From: Microbacterium lemovicicum
GTDB taxonomy: Bacteria > Actinomycetota > Actinomycetes > Actinomycetales > Microbacteriaceae
Assembly (NCBI RefSeq): GCF_003991875.1
Contig: NZ_CP031423.1
Location: forward strand, 1,054,001-1,118,000
Direction of reading: 5' to 3'
Length of the DNA: 64,000 nt
Shown: piece by piece, positions 8,122-17,095 of the stretch
Numbering within the stretch: position 1 is the stretch's first letter
Layout: the number at the start of each line of letters is the position of its first letter
Made by a program: the position numbers and the translations under genes
The notes under the pieces: generated by a model
What the model saw: only the letters and a program-made list of their open reading frames with translations
Told to the model about the DNA's origin: nothing
The model's database searches: none

Positions 8122-10947
8122 GTGGCTAACGCCAAACCCCGCGTGCATGAAATCGCCTCCGAGCTCGGAGTCGACAGCAAGGTCGCTCTGGCCAAGCTGA
8201 AAGAACTGGGCGAGTTCGTCAAGAGCCCGTCGTCCACCATCGAGCCCCCTGTGGCCCGCAAGCTCCGCGCCGCTCTTCAGGCCGAGGGAGGCGCCGCGAG
8301 CGCCGCCGCCCCGTCCAAGCCGGCTGCAGCCACCTCCGGGCGTCCCGCCGGTCGTCCCGGTCCCGTCCGTCCCGCCGGCGGCCCGACCCCCGGCCCCGCG
8401 ACCCCGGCTCCGGCAGCGCCCGCCGCTCCCACGGCGGCGACGCCCGCCGCTCCGTCGGCACCGCAGCCGTCCGCACCGCAGCCCGCCGCGCCGGCACCCG
8501 CCGCAGCGGCCGCGGCCACCCCGGCAGCTCCGTCGGCCTCGACCGAGGCGCCGGCCGCACCCGCGGCATCCGCTCCCACCCCCGGTGGCTCCGCTCCGGC
8601 GGCTCCGCGTCCGGGTGGCGCGCCGCGTCCGGGCAACAACCCCTTCGCCTCGGCGCAGGGCATGGGTCAGCGTCCCGCCGGCCCGCGTCCGGGTAACAAC
8701 CCGTTCGCCTCGGCGCAGGGCATGGGCCAGCGTCCGTCGCCCGGCAACATCCCACGTCCCCAGGCTCCGCGCCCCGGCGCACCTCGTCCCGGCGCACCGC
8801 GTCCTGGTGGCGCAGGTCGTCCCGGTGGCGCAGGTCGTCCCGGCGCGCCCTTCCAGCAGCGTCCCGGCGGTCCCGGTCGCCCCGGCGGCGCCGGCGGCGG
8901 CTTCCAGCGTCCCGGTGCTCCCGGTGGAGCGCCCGGCGGCGGCGGCTTCGCCGGTCGCCCCGGCGGTGGTGGCGGTCGTGGCCGCGGCCCCGGCGGCGGC
9001 ACCGCAGGTGCGTTCGGAAAGGGTGGCGGCAAGTCCAAGCAGCGCAAGTCGCGTCGGGCCAAGCGCCAGGAATTCGAGATGCGGTCCGCCCCGGTCGTCG
9101 GTGGCGTCAACGTCTCGAAGGGCAACGGCGAGATCATCCGCCTGCGTCGCGGCGCATCGATCGCCGACTTCGCCGACAAGCTCGAGGCGCTGCGCGGCTA
9201 CACCGTGCAGCCCGGCACGCTCGTGACGATCCTGTTCAACCTGGGTGAGATGGCCACGGCCACCGAGTCGCTCGACGAGGCCACCTTCGAGGTGCTCGGC
9301 GAGGAGCTCGGCTACAAGATTCAGATGGTCTCGCCCGAGGACGAGGACAAGGAGCTCCTCGAGGGCTTCGGTCTCGATCTCGAGGCCGAGCTGGAGGCGG
9401 AGGACGAGGACGACCTCGAGATCCGGCCTCCCGTCGTGACCGTCATGGGTCACGTCGACCACGGTAAGACCCGACTGCTCGACGCCATCCGCCAGACCAA
9501 CGTGGTCGCGGGCGAGGCCGGCGGCATCACGCAGCACATCGGTGCGTACCAGGTCTGGACCGAGCACGAGGGCATCGACCGCGCGATCACCTTCATCGAC
9601 ACTCCGGGTCACGAGGCGTTCACCGCCATGCGTGCCCGTGGTGCGCAGGTGACCGACCTCGCGATCCTCGTGGTCGCCGCCGACGACGGCATCATGCCGC
9701 AGACGGTGGAGGCGCTGAACCATGCCCAGGCGGCCAACGTGCCGATCGTCGTCGCGGTCAACAAGATCGACAAGCCCGACGCCAACCCCGGCAAGGTGCG
9801 CCAGCAGCTCACCGAGTACGGCCTGGTCGCCGAGGAGTACGGCGGAGACGTCATGTTCATCGACGTCTCGGCGCGCAACAACATCGGCATCCAGGACCTC
9901 CTGGACGCGGTGCTGCTCACCGCCGACGCCGGGCTCGACCTCACGGCCAACCCGAACAAGGCGGCGCGCGGCGTGGCGATCGAGGCCAAGCTCGACAAGG
10001 GTCGCGGTTCCGTGGCCACCGTGCTCATCCAGTCCGGAACGCTGCGGGTCGGCGACGCGATCGTGGCGGGCACCGCTTACGGCCGCGTGCGTGCCATGGC
10101 CGACGAGAACGGCGACGCCGTCCTCGAGGCATGGCCGTCGCGTCCGGTGCAGGTGCAGGGTCTGAACTCCGTGCCCCGTGCCGGCGACACCTTCATCGTC
10201 ACCGAGGAGGACCGTCTCGCCCGTCAGATCGCCGAGAAGCGCGAGGCCGCCGAGCGCAACGCCCAGCTGGCCAAGGCCCGCAAGCGCATCTCGCTCGAGG
10301 ACTTCACCCGTGCTCTCCAGGAGGGCAAGGTCGAGTCGCTCAACCTCATCATCAAGGGCGACGTGTCGGGTGCCGTCGAGGCGCTCGAGGAGTCGCTCCT
10401 CAAGATCGAGGTCGACGATTCGGTGCAGCTGCGGATCATCCACCGCGGTGTCGGTGCGATCACCGAGTCGGATGTGAACCTGGCGACGATCGACAACGCG
10501 ATCATCATCGGCTTCAACGTCCGCCCCGACCCGAAGGCCCGCGAGCGGGCGTCGCGCGAAGGCGTGGACATCCGCTTCTACTCGGTCATCTACAACGCGA
10601 TCGACGACGTCGAGCAGTCCCTCACGGGCATGCTCAAGCCGGAGTTCGAAGAGGTGCAGTCGGGTGTCGCCGAGATCCGCGAGGTGTTCCGCTCCTCGAA
10701 GTTCGGCAACATCGCCGGTGTCATCGTGCGGTCGGGAACGATCACGCGAAACGCCAAGGCGCGTGTCATCCGCGACGGCATCGTGCTGGCCGACGGCCTG
10801 GCCATCGAGTCGCTGCGTCGGTTCAAGGACGACGTCACCGAGGTGCGCACGGACTTCGAGGCCGGTATCGGCCTCGGCAAGTTCAACGACATCCAGATCG
10901 GCGACGAGATCGAGACCACCGAGATGGTGGAGAAGCCCCGGAGCTGA
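8122..10947 (+). CDS. infB: Translation initiation factor IF-2
   Basis: A 941-residue IF-2, the GTPase that brings initiator fMet-tRNA to the 30S subunit and promotes subunit joining. It has an N-terminal IF2_N helical module (about 1-50), then a roughly 270-residue low-complexity linker rich in Ala/Pro and then Gly/Arg/Pro, then the G domain: G1 GHVDHGKT at 443-450, G3 DTPGHE at 493-498, G4 NKID at 547-550. Domains II to IV follow. The linker holds a 20-residue direct repeat (nt 8623-8736). The start is GTG at 8122 with AGGAG at 8113-8117. The long linker is usual for actinobacterial IF-2. Confidence 0.97.
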   Translation: MANAKPRVHEIASELGVDSKVALAKLKELGEFVKSPSSTIEPPVARKLRAALQAEGGAASAAAPSKPAAATSGRPAGRPGPVRPAGGPTPGPATPAPAAPAAPTAATPAAPSAPQPSAPQPAAPAPAAAAAATPAAPSASTEAPAAPAASAPTPGGSAPAAPRPGGAPRPGNNPFASAQGMGQRPAGPRPGNNPFASAQGMGQRPSPGNIPRPQAPRPGAPRPGAPRPGGAGRPGGAGRPGAPFQQRPGGPGRPGGAGGGFQRPGAPGGAPGGGGFAGRPGGGGGRGRGPGGGTAGAFGKGGGKSKQRKSRRAKRQEFEMRSAPVVGGVNVSKGNGEIIRLRRGASIADFADKLEALRGYTVQPGTLVTILFNLGEMATATESLDEATFEVLGEELGYKIQMVSPEDEDKELLEGFGLDLEAELEAEDEDDLEIRPPVVTVMGHVDHGKTRLLDAIRQTNVVAGEAGGITQHIGAYQVWTEHEGIDRAITFIDTPGHEAFTAMRARGAQVTDLAILVVAADDGIMPQTVEALNHAQAANVPIVVAVNKIDKPDANPGKVRQQLTEYGLVAEEYGGDVMFIDVSARNNIGIQDLLDAVLLTADAGLDLTANPNKAARGVAIEAKLDKGRGSVATVLIQSGTLRVGDAIVAGTAYGRVRAMADENGDAVLEAWPSRPVQVQGLNSVPRAGDTFIVTEEDRLARQIAEKREAAERNAQLAKARKRISLEDFTRALQEGKVESLNLIIKGDVSGAVEALEESLLKIEVDDSVQLRIIHRGVGAITESDVNLATIDNAIIIGFNVRPDPKARERASREGVDIRFYSVIYNAIDDVEQSLTGMLKPEFEEVQSGVAEIREVFRSSKFGNIAGVIVRSGTITRNAKARVIRDGIVLADGLAIESLRRFKDDVTEVRTDFEAGIGLGKFNDIQIGDEIETTEMVEKPRS
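8623..8736 (+). repeat. Direct repeat inside the IF-2 linker
   Basis: Two nearly identical 60-base units start at 8623 and 8683 (residues 168 and 188). Each encodes [18 protein letters not shown]. They lie where the linker changes from Ala/Pro-rich to Gly/Arg-rich, and lengthen a disordered segment without touching the GTPase domain. Confidence 0.85.
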
Positions 10948-10960
10948 GCTCCGAGACCGT

Positions 10961-10996
10961 CAGGATGCCCCGCCCTTCACGGGGCGGGGCATCCTG
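10961..10996. terminator. GC-rich hairpin between infB and rbfA
   Basis: A perfect 15 bp stem (10961-10975 with 10982-10996) encloses a 6-base loop. No T tract follows. It lies 13 bases after the infB stop and 44 bases before rbfA, so it may act as a partial terminator, an attenuator or an mRNA-stabilising element that lowers rbfA relative to infB. Confidence 0.6.
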
Positions 10997-11040
10997 TCAT
11001 TCACCCGCCGTCGCGGCGGGTTCGCACAGAGGGAGAGATC

Positions 11041-11580
11041 ATGGCAGGCGAACGACAGGCACGAGTGGCCGACAGGATCCGGGTGGTGCTGGCCGAGCGG
11101 CTCGAGAAGGGCCTCCGCGACCCGCGTCTCGGATTCGTGACCATCACCGACGTGAAGGTGACCGGCGACCTCCAGCACGCCTCCGTGTTCTACACCGTCA
11201 TGGGCGACGAGGCGCTGCGCGCCGACACCGCCGCGGCTCTCAAGTCAGCCAGCGGCCTGCTGCGGACCGAGGTCGGCAAGCACCTCAACACTCGTCTCAC
11301 GCCGTCGCTCGAGTTCTTCCTCGACGCGATCCCTGAGAACGCCGACCACATCGCGGCCCTGCTGCGCGAGGCGCGCGAGCGCGACGCCGCCGTGGCGGGT
11401 CTGGCCTCGACGGCGACGTACGCCGGCGACGCGGACCCGTACGTCAAGTCGCGCGATGCGGACGACGACGTGGCCGCCGCGCCCACGAGCGACGTCGCGA
11501 ACGATGCCTCCGACGACGACGGCTCCGACGACAACGACGACGCGTCCGACGGCGACGCGAAGGCATCCGCCACGTCCTGA
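11041..11580 (+). CDS. rbfA: Ribosome-binding factor A
   Basis: A 179-residue RbfA, a KH-like protein needed for late 16S rRNA processing and 30S maturation, binding free 30S subunits. The core (1 to about 120) contains RVADRIRVVLAERLEKGLRDPRLGFVTITDVKVT-like features of the family, such as DPRLGFVTIT and TPSLEFFLD. The C-terminal 50 residues are a strongly acidic Asp/Ser/Ala tail, longer than in E. coli RbfA. The start ATG is preceded by GAGGGAGAG. It follows infB after a hairpin and closes the nusA group. Confidence 0.95.
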   Translation: MAGERQARVADRIRVVLAERLEKGLRDPRLGFVTITDVKVTGDLQHASVFYTVMGDEALRADTAAALKSASGLLRTEVGKHLNTRLTPSLEFFLDAIPENADHIAALLREARERDAAVAGLASTATYAGDADPYVKSRDADDDVAAAPTSDVANDASDDDGSDDNDDASDGDAKASATS

Positions 11581-11708
11581 CCGGGCAGGGCGGCGGTCGC
11601 CAGTCTCACGCTGCCGGCCGCCCTCCGTCGCCCCCCCCCCGCGCGACTGAGCACGATCTCCGCCGCAGGGGGGAGGTCGCGCTCCCGCGCCGTCGATAGC
11701 GTCGGAGC

Positions 11709-12683
11709 ATGACCGCTTCCCGCGTCGACCTCCCCGCCGTCACCGTGTTCGCCGTCAGCTCCGTCGTGCTCGCCTGGCTGGTCGCGCTGCCCCTGTGGCT
11801 GCGCGGAGAGGGACTGACCGACATCCTGCTGGCCCCCACCGCGGCGGCGATGATGTTCACGCCCGCCCTCGCCACTGTGCTGGCCCTGCTCGTGCAGCGG
11901 CGCACCCGAGGTCGTCGCGGCGCGCGCGCGGTGCTGCGCGAGCTCGGCATGTGGCCGCTGCGTCCCGCGCGGCGAACGGTCGGCGTCGCGGTGGCCATGA
12001 TCGTCGCGATGCCGCTGATCCTCATCGTCGGGCTCGGCGTGATGGCCCGGACGGGTGCCGTCACGCTCGACCTGACCGACTTCTCGGGGTTCGCGCAGGC
12101 GCTGCAGACGGGCGTGCCCGCCGGCATCGAGCTGCCCCCGGTGCAGCTGCTGGTCGCGCTCCAGCTCGCCTCCATCCCGCTCGCCGCCGTCATCAACGCG
12201 CCGTTCGCGTTCGGCGAGGAGGTCGGGTGGCGGGGCTGGCTGCTGCCGGCCCTCCGCCCCCTGGGCACGTGGCCGGCGCTGCTCGTCTCGGGCGCCTTCT
12301 GGGGGCTGTGGCACGCACCGCTGATCCTGCTGGGCTACAACTTCGCCGAGCCCAACCCGCTCGGGGTCGTCCTGATGATCGTGGCGTGCTCCCTGTTCGG
12401 CGTGATCCTGGGGTGGAGCCGCCTGCGCACGGCGTCGGTCTGGCCGGCGGTGTTCGCGCACGGCGCCTTCAACGCGTCCGCCGGCGTGGGGGTGCTGCTC
12501 GTCGCCGCCGATTCCCCGGTGCCGTCCGCGGCGATCGCGGGCCCGCTCGGCGTGATGACGTGGGTCGTGTTCGCGCTGGCGATCGGGGTGCTCCTGGTGT
12601 CGGGCCAGTTCCGCGGCGATCGGCTTCAGGCGGAGCTGCGCCCCGACCCCGTGCGGCCGGCCGTCGCACCCGTCTCCGGGTGA
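11709..12683 (+). CDS. CPBP-family intramembrane metalloprotease (CAAX protease/bacteriocin-processing type)
   Basis: A 324-residue polytopic membrane protein of the CPBP (Rce1-like, Abi) family. The conserved motifs are EEVGWRGWLLP, then FWGLWHAP, then HGAFNAS, which give the catalytic glutamates and zinc-binding histidines in the membrane. Substrates of most bacterial members are unknown. A -10 box TAGCGT (11697-11702) ends 7 bases before the ATG, implying leaderless mRNA. A run of ten C residues (11631-11640) lies upstream. The last 58 bases overlap the 3' end of the convergent mutY gene. Confidence 0.88.
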   Translation: MTASRVDLPAVTVFAVSSVVLAWLVALPLWLRGEGLTDILLAPTAAAMMFTPALATVLALLVQRRTRGRRGARAVLRELGMWPLRPARRTVGVAVAMIVAMPLILIVGLGVMARTGAVTLDLTDFSGFAQALQTGVPAGIELPPVQLLVALQLASIPLAAVINAPFAFGEEVGWRGWLLPALRPLGTWPALLVSGAFWGLWHAPLILLGYNFAEPNPLGVVLMIVACSLFGVILGWSRLRTASVWPAVFAHGAFNASAGVGVLLVAADSPVPSAAIAGPLGVMTWVVFALAIGVLLVSGQFRGDRLQAELRPDPVRPAVAPVSG

Positions 12684-13546
12684 GCCGGCAGGCGCAGCAG
12701 TGAATCGGATGCTTCGGCGAGCCCGTCCGCGATGAGCGAGTCGATCGCGCGATCGCGCTGAGCGCCGTCCGGCCAATCCGCGAGAACCGCGGTCAGCGGA
12801 ACCGGGTCGGGTGCGGCATCCCGCAGCGTTCTGAGGACCGCACCGCGCGCCTGCCGGTCGCTGCCCTCGTAGCGCGCCTGCCGGCGGCGCTCGTCGCCGG
12901 TGTCGGGATAGCCCGCGGCGCGCCAGGCGCAGCGGTCCGCGAGCGGGCAGGCGCCGCAGCGCGGCGCACGGGCGGTGCAGACGACCGCGCCCAGCTCCAT
13001 GGCCGCGGCGTTGACGATCGCGGCTGCGGAGTCGTCGGCGGGCAGCACCGCCGCCATCGCGGCGAGGTCGCGCTTGGCGGGCGGTCCGGGCTGCGAGCGC
13101 CCGTCGACCGTGCGGGCGAGCACGCGCCGCGTGTTCGTGTCGACGACGGGATGCCGGTCGCCGTAGGCGAACACCGACACCGCCCTCGCCGTGTAGTCGC
13201 CGATGCCGGTGAGGGCGAGGAGGGCCTCGACGTCGCGCGGCACCACGTCGCCGTGGCGCTCGGCGATCTCGCCCGCGGCGCGGTGCAGCCAGATGGCGCG
13301 GCGGGGATAGCCGAGGTTCGCCCACTGCCGGACGGCCTCCGCGGGGGCGTCGGCGGCGAGGTCGGACGGTCGCGGCCAGCGCAGCAGCCATGCCTCGAGG
13401 TGGGGGATGACCCGCGTCACGGGCGTCTGCTGCAGCATGAACTCGCTGACGAGCACGCCCCAGGCATCGAACCCCTCGCGCCGCCAGGGCAGGTCGCGCC
13501 GGTGCTCCGCGTACCAGGCGATGAGGGGCGTCGCGAGGTCGGGCAC
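12626..13546 (-). CDS. mutY: A/G-specific adenine glycosylase MutY
   Basis: A 306-residue base-excision repair glycosylase that removes adenine opposite 8-oxoguanine. It shows LPWR at 19-22, SEFMLQQT with catalytic Glu35, the helix-hairpin-helix LTGIGDYTARA, catalytic Asp136 in VVDTN, and four iron-sulfur cysteines (190, 197, 200, 206). The C-terminal NUDIX-like 8-oxoG recognition domain of E. coli MutY is reduced or absent, as in several actinobacteria. GTG at 13546 is preferred because a -10 box TAGGGT (minus 13559-13554) ends 8 bases before it. It is divergent from the kinase gene and overlaps the CPBP gene tail to tail. Confidence 0.93.
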   Translation of the reverse strand: MPDLATPLIAWYAEHRRDLPWRREGFDAWGVLVSEFMLQQTPVTRVIPHLEAWLLRWPRPSDLAADAPAEAVRQWANLGYPRRAIWLHRAAGEIAERHGDVVPRDVEALLALTGIGDYTARAVSVFAYGDRHPVVDTNTRRVLARTVDGRSQPGPPAKRDLAAMAAVLPADDSAAAIVNAAAMELGAVVCTARAPRCGACPLADRCAWRAAGYPDTGDERRRQARYEGSDRQARGAVLRTLRDAAPDPVPLTAVLADWPDGAQRDRAIDSLIADGLAEASDSLLRLPAHPETGATAGRTGSGRSSA

Positions 13547-13618
13547 GGCTCTCACCCTAAGCCGCACCGACGCACGGCGGCCCGCACCGTGGCCACGCGC
13601 CCGCCGTAGGCTGGGAGC

Positions 13619-14305
13619 GTGCGACTGCCCACGACCCCGGTGACCTCCCTCTGGCGCGATCTGCGTGATGAGGTGCGGCACAACTACCCGGCCGGGCGCG
13701 TCGTGCTGGCGGTCGACGGTGTCGACGGCGCAGGCAAGACCACCTTCGCCGACGGCCTCGCCGAGGCGTTCTCCGAGGCGGGCTCAGCGGTCTACCGCGC
13801 GAGCATCGACGGCTTCCACCGCCCCCGGTCCGAACGCTACGCGCGCGGCCGGGACTCCGCGGAGGGGTTCTACCGCGACTCCTACGACTACGCGACGTTC
13901 CGCCGCGTGCTGCTCGACCCGTTCCGGGAGGGCGCCCAGACCGGGGCGTCCACCGGCTTCCAGCTCTCCGCCTTCGACGTCACCCGCGACGCGCCCGTCG
14001 AGGCCGCGTGGGTGACCGCCCCGCGGGACGCCGTGCTCATCGTGGACGGCATCTTCCTGAACCGGCCCGAACTGCGCGGCCTCTGGAACTGGGCGCTGTG
14101 GCTCGAGGTGCCCTACGCCGTGTCCTTCGCGCGGATGGCCCTGCGCGACGGATCCGACCCCGACCCCGATGCGCCCGCGAACGCCCGCTACCGCGGCGGG
14201 CAGGAGCTGTACCGCCGGGAGGCGCGGCCCAGCGCCGCCGCGACCGCAATCGTCGAGAACAGCGACCTCGCGCATCCGGTCCGCATCTTCGGGGACTACT
14301 GCTGA
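13619..14305 (+). CDS. Uridine kinase-like P-loop NTPase
   Basis: A 228-residue P-loop kinase similar to the uridine kinase/phosphoribulokinase family, which phosphorylates uridine and cytidine in pyrimidine salvage. The Walker A motif is GVDGAGKTTFAD, followed by SIDGFHRPR, which resembles the substrate loop of the family, and later LIVDGIFLNRPEL. True Udk enzymes are somewhat better conserved, so the exact substrate is uncertain. The GTG start is 7 bases after a -10 box TAGGCT (13607-13612), implying a leaderless mRNA. The stop overlaps the truB start (TGATG), so the two are coupled. Confidence 0.8.
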   Translation: MRLPTTPVTSLWRDLRDEVRHNYPAGRVVLAVDGVDGAGKTTFADGLAEAFSEAGSAVYRASIDGFHRPRSERYARGRDSAEGFYRDSYDYATFRRVLLDPFREGAQTGASTGFQLSAFDVTRDAPVEAAWVTAPRDAVLIVDGIFLNRPELRGLWNWALWLEVPYAVSFARMALRDGSDPDPDAPANARYRGGQELYRREARPSAAATAIVENSDLAHPVRIFGDYC

Positions 14306-15204
14306 TGGCCGGACCCACCGGCATCCTCCTCGTCGACAAGCCGGGCGGCATCACGAGCCACGACGCCGTCTCCCGCACCCGCAAGGCGCTGAACACCCGC
14401 AAGGTCGGACACGCCGGCACGCTCGACCCGATGGCGACCGGCCTGCTGGTGCTGGGTGTCGGCCACGCCACGCGGCTGCTGACCTACATCGTCGGTCTCG
14501 ACAAGACCTACGAGGCCACCATCCGCCTCGGCTCGTCGACGTCGACCGACGACCGCGAGGGGGAGACCCTCACGACAGCGGATGCCGCGGCGATCGCCGC
14601 GCTGACCGATGACGCCGTCGACGCCGGCATCGCGGCGCTCACCGGCGAGATCTCGCAGGTGCCGAGCACCGTCTCGGCGATCAAGGTCGACGGGCGTCGC
14701 GCCTACGACCTCGCCCGCGCGGGTGAGGACGTGCAGCTCAAGGCCCGCGCCGTCACCGTCAGCCGGTTCGACGTGCGGGCGCGCCGCTCCTCGTCGGAGA
14801 GCCTCGACCTCGACGTCGCCGTGGACTGCACCAGCGGCACCTACATCCGGGCGCTCGCCCGCGATCTCGGCGAGGCGCTCGGCGTCGGCGGCCACCTCAC
14901 GGCCCTGCGTCGCACCCGCATCGGACCGTTCGAGGTGGACCAGGCGACCGCGGTCGACGCCATCGGACCGGACGGCCTGCTCACGCCGGCGGCGGTCGCG
15001 ACCGCCGTCCTGGGCGCCCTCCCGGTGTCGGGCGACGAGGCCCGCGACCTGCGCCACGGCAAGCGCCTCGCCGGTGCCGCCGGCCGCGTCGAGCGCTTCC
15101 CGAGCGCCGCGGTCGACCCGGCGGGCGCGCTCGTGGGGATCGTGGAGCGCCGGGGGCCGGACGTGAAGAGCGTCATGAACCTGCCGGGGGAGGAGAGCGC
15201 GTGA
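14305..15204 (+). CDS. truB: tRNA pseudouridine(55) synthase TruB
   Basis: A 299-residue pseudouridine synthase that isomerises U55 in the T-loop of tRNAs. The catalytic motif GHAGTLDPMATGLL carries the nucleophilic aspartate, with ILLVDKPGGITSHD at the N-terminus and a GTYIRALARDLG motif further on. The ATG overlaps the previous stop by one base. The gene ends in a GTGA overlap with the next small membrane protein gene, so the run from the kinase to ribF reads as one translationally coupled operon. In many actinobacteria truB follows rbfA directly; here three genes are inserted. Confidence 0.96.
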   Translation: MAGPTGILLVDKPGGITSHDAVSRTRKALNTRKVGHAGTLDPMATGLLVLGVGHATRLLTYIVGLDKTYEATIRLGSSTSTDDREGETLTTADAAAIAALTDDAVDAGIAALTGEISQVPSTVSAIKVDGRRAYDLARAGEDVQLKARAVTVSRFDVRARRSSSESLDLDVAVDCTSGTYIRALARDLGEALGVGGHLTALRRTRIGPFEVDQATAVDAIGPDGLLTPAAVATAVLGALPVSGDEARDLRHGKRLAGAAGRVERFPSAAVDPAGALVGIVERRGPDVKSVMNLPGEESA

Positions 15205-15569
15205 TCCTGTGGCTGACCCTCGTGGGGGTGGGGCTCGCCGTTCTCGCCGGACTCCTGTGCGTCGTGCTCGGCCTGGCCGGCCGCCGGCCCAGCGACCTCT
15301 CGGTCGGCTCGCTGGCCCTCGTCGAGCTGTACCTCGTCGTGCAGGTCGTGACGTCGATCGTGGCGCCTCTCACCGGCAACCCGCCGACCGGCAGCCTGCT
15401 GGAGTTCTGGGTCTACCTGGTCTCCGCGGTGCTCGTGCCGCCCGCCGCGGTGTTTTGGGCGCTCCTGGAGCGCAGCCGCTGGAGCACCGTCATCATGGGT
15501 GTCGCCGCGCTCGCCGTGGCCGTCATGGTGTGGCGCATGTACGCGATCTGGACCATCCAGGTCGCGTGA
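15201..15569 (+). CDS. Small membrane protein of unknown function
   Basis: A 122-residue hydrophobic protein with about four predicted membrane helices separated by short loops such as AGRRPSD and LERSRWS. I do not recognise the family. It starts at a GTG overlapping the truB stop and is followed 47 bases later by another small membrane protein, which suggests a pair made with the TruB-RibF operon in this group. Confidence 0.75.
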   Translation: MILWLTLVGVGLAVLAGLLCVVLGLAGRRPSDLSVGSLALVELYLVVQVVTSIVAPLTGNPPTGSLLEFWVYLVSAVLVPPAAVFWALLERSRWSTVIMGVAALAVAVMVWRMYAIWTIQVA

Positions 15570-15616
15570 GCCCGCCGGACGTCCGCCGGCGCACGGCAAC
15601 TAAGCTGGAGGGCGAC

Positions 15617-16066
15617 ATGTCCACCGCACCCACCTCGCGCCGCATGACCGGGATCAGCCGGGTCCTCGTCGTCGTCTACGCGATCATGGCGCTCGCCGCC
15701 ACCGGACGCTCGTTCGTCCAGATCGCCGAGAGATTCGATGAGGCGCCGGTGGCGTACACGCTGTCGGCCGCGTCGGCCGTCGTCTACATCATCGCCACGC
15801 TCGGGCTCGTCTTCGCCCGCTTCGAGGCCTGGTACCGCATCGCGTGGGTCGCCATCGTCTTCGAGCTCGTCGGGGTGCTGGTGGTGGGCACCCTGTCGCT
15901 GGTCCTCCCCGAGCTGTTCGCCCACCCCACGGTGTGGTCATGGTTCGGGCTGGGCTACCTCTTCATCCCGCTGGTCCTGCCGTTCTTCGGGCTCTGGTGG
16001 CTCGTCGCCCACCGCCGCGGGCGTCCCGTCGCCCGTCGTCCCGTCGCCGCGGCATCCGAGCGATGA
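15617..16066 (+). CDS. Small membrane protein of unknown function
   Basis: A 149-residue protein with about four membrane helices and a basic C-terminal tail (HRRGRPVARRPVAAASER). No family recognised with confidence. The ATG at 15617 has a CTGGAGGG ribosome-binding site. The stop overlaps the ribF start (ATGA), so translation is coupled to flavin cofactor synthesis, but this does not by itself give a function. Confidence 0.8.
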   Translation: MSTAPTSRRMTGISRVLVVVYAIMALAATGRSFVQIAERFDEAPVAYTLSAASAVVYIIATLGLVFARFEAWYRIAWVAIVFELVGVLVVGTLSLVLPELFAHPTVWSWFGLGYLFIPLVLPFFGLWWLVAHRRGRPVARRPVAAASER

Positions 16067-17022
16067 TCGTCTTCCGCGATCCGTCCGAGGTCCCCGCCGA
16101 CTTCGGTCCCTCGATCGCCGCCATCGGCAAGTTCGACGGGGTGCACGCCGGTCATCGCGCCGTCATCAACAAGGCGAGGGTGGATGCCGCGGCCACCGGC
16201 GCGCGCCTGGTCGCGGTCACGTTCGACCGCAACCCGCTGAGCCTCCTGCGTCCCGACAAGTGCCCGGAGAGCCTCATCGGCGTCACGCAGAAGCTCACCT
16301 TCCTCGGCGAGACCGGCGTGGACGCGACCCTGCTGCTGACCTTCGACGAGGCGCTGGCGAACCTCACGGCCCGCGAGTTCGTCGAGCACGTGCTGGTCGG
16401 CTCGCTCGCCGTGCGCACCGTCCTCGTCGGCGAAGACTTCCGCTTCGGCCGCGGTGGCGCCGGCGACCCCGCGCTGCTGGCGGAGATGGGCGGCGAACTC
16501 GGGTTCCGGGTTGAGGTCGTCGACGACATCCGCTCGGTCGACCGCGACCGCCGGGTCTCCTCGACCTGGATCCGCGAGCTGCTCGCGGAGGGCGACGTCG
16601 AGGGCGCCGGCCGGCTGCTCGGTCGCCCGCACGCGGTCTGGGGCGAGGTCGTGCACGGACTCAAGCGCGGTCGCGAACTCGGCTATCCGACGGCGAACCT
16701 CTCGGCCGACCTCGAGGGCTTCGTGCCCGCCGACGGCGTCTACGCCGGCTGGCTCGTCGACGAGGGCGTCCAGGGCGGCACCCGGCGACAGGTGCGGTAC
16801 CCCGCGGCCATCAGCATCGGCACCAACCCGACCTTCGACGACGTGCCGGTGCGCCAGGTCGAGGCCTACGTGCTCGACGAGACCGACCTCGACCTCTACG
16901 GCCACCACGTCGAGGTGCAGTTCACCGCGCGCATCCGCGGCATGGTCGCCTTCGGCGGCATCGACGCCCTCATCGCCCAGATGGGCGACGACGTCAGCCG
17001 CGTCCGTGCCGCGCTCACGTGA
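16063..17022 (+). CDS. ribF: Bifunctional riboflavin kinase / FAD synthetase
   Basis: A 319-residue two-domain enzyme that phosphorylates riboflavin to FMN and adenylates FMN to FAD. The N-terminal adenylyltransferase shows AIGKFDGVHAGHRAVI, with the nucleotidyl-transferase GxHxGH signature, and SSTWIRELL. The C-terminal kinase (from about residue 190) shows GRELGYPTANL and ISIGTNPTF. The ATG at 16063 overlaps the preceding stop. No FMN riboswitch is visible upstream. Placement after truB is normal for bacteria. Confidence 0.96.
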   Translation: MIVFRDPSEVPADFGPSIAAIGKFDGVHAGHRAVINKARVDAAATGARLVAVTFDRNPLSLLRPDKCPESLIGVTQKLTFLGETGVDATLLLTFDEALANLTAREFVEHVLVGSLAVRTVLVGEDFRFGRGGAGDPALLAEMGGELGFRVEVVDDIRSVDRDRRVSSTWIRELLAEGDVEGAGRLLGRPHAVWGEVVHGLKRGRELGYPTANLSADLEGFVPADGVYAGWLVDEGVQGGTRRQVRYPAAISIGTNPTFDDVPVRQVEAYVLDETDLDLYGHHVEVQFTARIRGMVAFGGIDALIAQMGDDVSRVRAALT

Positions 17023-17095
17023 GCGGCGGCATCCGTAGATCCCGATCGAGCGCCGTCCTACGATCATTCCCATCCCCACCATTCAGGAGTCGCGC

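Noticed and set aside
8035..10443. Very long open frame antisense to infB
   Set aside because: It mirrors high-GC codon bias of infB and its composition is an artefact of the Ala/Pro/Gly linker; it has no family features.
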